From NCBI GenBank assembly GCA_023431725.1, contig JAEYVN010000072.1, positions 1 through 7,005 of the forward strand: 7,005 bases of DNA, read 5' to 3'. The notes beneath the pieces were generated by a model. The model made no database searches. It saw only the letters and a program-made list of their open reading frames with translations, and was not told the origin of the DNA. Each line of letters begins with the position of its first letter. Positions within the stretch are counted from its first letter, which is position 1. The stretch is from Pseudomonadota bacterium. GTDB lineage: Bacteria; Pseudomonadota; Alphaproteobacteria; Rhizobiales; Xanthobacteraceae. Below, piece by piece: positions 4,862 to 7,005 of this stretch. Both the position numbers and the translations under genes were made by a program.

Positions 4862-6339
4862 TCAGCTCGCTTCCGCCAGCAACGACAATTGCCGCGGCGT
4901 ATGAGACTTGGCGGTCTGATCGGTCAGCGCGGTCGGATAATCGCCGGTGAAGCAATGGTCGGTGAATTGCGGTCGCTCCGGATCGCGCTTTTCGTAACCC
5001 ATCGCGCGATAGATGCCATCGACCGACAGGAAGGCGAGCGAGTCCGCGCCGATGAACTTGCGCATCTCCTCGAGCGAATGCGTGGCGGCGAGCAGGCCGT
5101 CGCGGTCCGGCGTGTCGATGCCGTAATAGTCCGGATGGGTGATCGGCGGCGAGGCGATGCGGAAATGCACTTCCTTCGCACCGGCATCGCGCATCATCTG
5201 CACGATCTTGGTCGAGGTGGTGCCGCGCACGATCGAGTCATCGACCAGCACGATGCGCTTGCCGGCCACGACCGCGCGATTGGCATTGTGCTTGAGGCGC
5301 ACGCCAAGCTGACGAATCTGCTGCGTCGGCTCGATGAAGGTGCGGCCGACATAATGATTGCGGATGATGCCGAGATCGAACGGGATGCCGGTTTCCTGCG
5401 AGAAGCCGAGCGCGGCCGGCACGCCCGAATCCGGCACCGGCACGATCACATCGGCCTCGGCCGGCGCTTCGCGGCCGAGTTCGGCGCCCATGGTCTTGCG
5501 CACCTGATAGACCGGGCGGCCGCCGACGATGGAGTCGGGCCGCGCGAAGTAGATGTACTCGAAGATGCAGGGACGCGGTGCCACCGCCGGGAAGGGCTTC
5601 TGCGAATGGGCGCCCTTGCTGTCGAAGACGATGACTTCGCCGTTCTCGATGTCGCGCACATACTTGGCGCCGATGATGTCGAGTGCGCAGGTTTCCGATG
5701 TCAGGATCGGGCAGCCGTCGAGCGTGCCGAGCACCAGCGGGCGGATGCCGAGCGGATCGCGCGCGCCGACCAGCTTCTTGTTGGTGAGACCGACGAAGGA
5801 ATAGGCGCCTTCCAGCGCCTTCAGGCCGTCGATGAAGCGATCGATGAAGCGCGGCTTGCGGGAGCGGGCGACCAGATGCAGCATCACCTCGGTGTCGGTG
5901 GTGGACTGCATGATCGCGCCTTCGCGCACCAGCTCGCGGCGCAGCGTCAGGCCGTTGGTCAGATTGCCGTTATGGCCGATGGCGAAACCGAACGGATCGA
6001 GTTCGGCGAAAAGCGGCTGCACGTTGCGCAGCAGGGTCTCGCCGGTGGTGGAATAGCGGACATGGCCGATCGCCGACATGCCGGGCAGGCGGTCGATCAC
6101 CGAACGGCGGGAGAAGGTGTCGCCAACAAGACCGAGCCGGCGCTCGGAGTGGAACCGCTCTCCGTCGAATGAGACGATGCCGGCCGCTTCCTGGCCGCGA
6201 TGCTGGAGCGCATGCAGGCCGAGCGCGGTGATCGCTGCCGAGTCGGGGTGCCGAAAATGCCGAAGACACCGCATTCCTCGCGGAGGCGGTCGGCATGCAT
6301 CTCTAGGTCGAGGGGATTTTTGTCCGGGGCGGCCGTCAT
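4862..6339 (-). CDS. purF: Amidophosphoribosyltransferase PurF, disrupted by a -1 frameshift near its N-terminus
   Basis: PurF transfers the glutamine amide nitrogen to PRPP to make 5-phosphoribosylamine, the first committed step of de novo purine synthesis, in the cytoplasm. The N-terminus reads from the ATG at 6339: a 22-residue propeptide-like leader ending LREE, then Cys23 of CGVFGIFG, the expected catalytic nucleophile of the Ntn glutaminase domain. Right after GIFG the frame is lost and the family sequence resumes one frame over as HPDSAAITALGLHALQHRGQ. With one base restored the protein is 492 residues and looks complete: HVRYSTTGE (93-101), HNGNLTN (123-129), ARDPLGIRPL, the PRPP loop IVLVDDSIVRGTTS (363-376), and the tail HCFTGDYPTALTD to RQLSLLAEAS. 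As sequenced, the open frame starting at 6274 lacks the true N-terminus. GGAGG (6357-6353) lies 13 bases before the ATG, which is long. cvpA ends 27 bases upstream on the same strand. Confidence 0.93.
6249..6251 (-). other. Frameshift site in purF
   Basis: On the minus strand the gene reads GGC ATT TTC GGC and then ACCCC, where the conserved protein sequence GIFGHPDSAA needs GGC CAC CCC. One C in a CC pair is missing (one G on the plus strand). Upstream codons give a perfect glutaminase start and downstream codons a perfect continuation, so only a single-base loss is needed. It is either a sequencing/assembly error or a true mutation; the sequence alone cannot tell. Confidence 0.9.
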
Positions 6340-6366
6340 TGCGTGTACAAATCCTCCGGACCGCCG

Positions 6367-7005
6367 CTAACGCGCGGGCGCGGCCCTCGTTTCGATCAAC
6401 TGGCGCATGTCGGTCCGGTCGGACCGGTCGTAGCCTTCGCCGGTGCTTGCGCCCGGGCGGGGTGCTGAATTGTCCGACCGCTGGCCGCTGGCGGGCTGAT
6501 CCTCGCCAGCGTCCTCCTTGGGACGCTTCAACCGTTTCAAGATGGTGCTTTCGGGGTCATCCGGCAACATCGACTTAAGCCAATCTCCGGTCCCTGCAAG
6601 AACCACACGCGATTTTGCATCGGTAACCCAGGTCGGCTGCGATTTCTGCGGAACCAGCCAGTCGAAAAACAGATAGGCGACCACGACGATCACGAGGCCG
6701 CGGGCCAGTCCGAACAGGAAACCCAGCGTGCGGTCGAGGGCGCCGATTCGGCTGTCGAGGATCATGTCGGAGACCCGCACGGTCACGATCGACACGATCA
6801 GAAGGGTGCCCAGGAACACGCCGCCGATGACGGCGCCGGCGGCCACGATGTCGTTGTTGAAGTAGCTTTTCGCCACCGGCAGCAGCCGGCCATAGAAGTA
6901 GAGCGTGGCGGCAGCAGCCGCGATCCAGGCCGCGATCGAGAGCACTTCGCGCATGAAGCCGCGAATCATCGCGAGCAACCCGGAAATCAGCATGACAACC
7001 AGGAG
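6367..7005 (-). CDS. cvpA: CvpA family inner-membrane protein, 5' end outside the window
   Basis: The frame is open to the window edge and encodes at least 212 residues; about nine N-terminal residues appear to be missing, judging from the usual start before VMLISGLLAMIRGFMRE. CvpA is an inner-membrane protein first linked to colicin V production and since associated with envelope homeostasis. Four hydrophobic segments are visible: LISGLLAMI, IAAWIAAAAATLYFYG, the stretch from IVAAGAVIGGVFLGTLLIVS, and GLVIVVVAYLFFDWLV. The family signature IGALDRTLGFLFGLARG precedes the last one. The final 90 or so residues are hydrophilic and charged, with Pro, Asp and Arg, and are probably a disordered cytoplasmic tail. 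The internal ATG at 6993 is unlikely to be the true start, because the frame continues upstream as LLVV, matching the family. It lies 27 bases upstream of purF in the classical cvpA-purF operon order. Confidence 0.93.
   Translation of the reverse strand, partial: LLVVMLISGLLAMIRGFMREVLSIAAWIAAAAATLYFYGRLLPVAKSYFNNDIVAAGAVIGGVFLGTLLIVSIVTVRVSDMILDSRIGALDRTLGFLFGLARGLVIVVVAYLFFDWLVPQKSQPTWVTDAKSRVVLAGTGDWLKSMLPDDPESTILKRLKRPKEDAGEDQPASGQRSDNSAPRPGASTGEGYDRSDRTDMRQLIETRAAPAR

Noticed and set aside
4451..6172. A 573-codon open frame on the plus strand
   Set aside because: It lies antisense to purF and the PaiB-like gene. Its peptide is rich in Arg, Asp, His and Ala with no domain pattern, as expected for the complement of a GC-rich gene, while the minus strand has clear family motifs.
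1..7005. CRISPR arrays, tRNA or rRNA genes, insertion sequences, riboswitches
   Set aside because: No regularly spaced repeats, cloverleaf-like segments, transposase motifs or conserved riboswitch cores were seen, including upstream of purF.

Overview
The window is about 60% GC, densely coded and uses Shine-Dalgarno-type starts. Protein signatures (cvpA-purF pair, C-terminus of Der, DHCFTG-type PurF tail, ECF41 sigma factor) point to an alphaproteobacterium, most likely Hyphomicrobiales of the Bradyrhizobium/Rhodopseudomonas/Afipia group. This placement is by recognition only, without a database search.

Layout. Positions 1-168 (+) are the last 55 codons of der (EngA GTPase). A gene-poor stretch of about 310 bases follows, then a 97-residue GYD-domain protein (478-771, +). 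Next is a two-gene operon on the + strand: an AhpD/carboxymuconolactone-decarboxylase-like protein (891-1322) and, one base later, an ECF41 sigma factor (1324-2208). In front of it, at 829-855, is a perfect match to the published ECF41 promoter (TGTCACA-N16-CGTC), so the operon is predicted to be switched on by its own sigma factor. A short-chain dehydrogenase (2278-3054, -) converges on the sigma gene and is divergent from an HSL-type alpha/beta hydrolase (3154-4182, +). The hydrolase ends four bases from a PaiB-like FMN-binding protein (4187-4831, -). The minus-strand block ends with purF (4862-6339) and a 5'-truncated cvpA (6367-7005), which probably form one transcript cvpA-purF-paiB-like.

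How the genes work together. purF carries out the committed step of purine synthesis and cvpA is its usual upstream neighbour. CMD plus ECF41 sigma is a self-contained regulatory module in which the sigma factor carries its own C-terminal SnoaL-like control domain; no anti-sigma gene is visible here. The SDR, hydrolase and PaiB-like protein are plausible accessory or metabolic genes with unknown substrates.

Most notable: (1) purF is broken by an apparent single-base deletion at about 6250, eight codons after the catalytic cysteine, which is either a sequencing error or a real lesion in a core gene; (2) the textbook ECF41 promoter, with a 6-bp dyad overlapping its -10 element and an 8-bp tandem repeat just downstream. 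I see no mobile element, CRISPR array, RNA gene or clearly new system.
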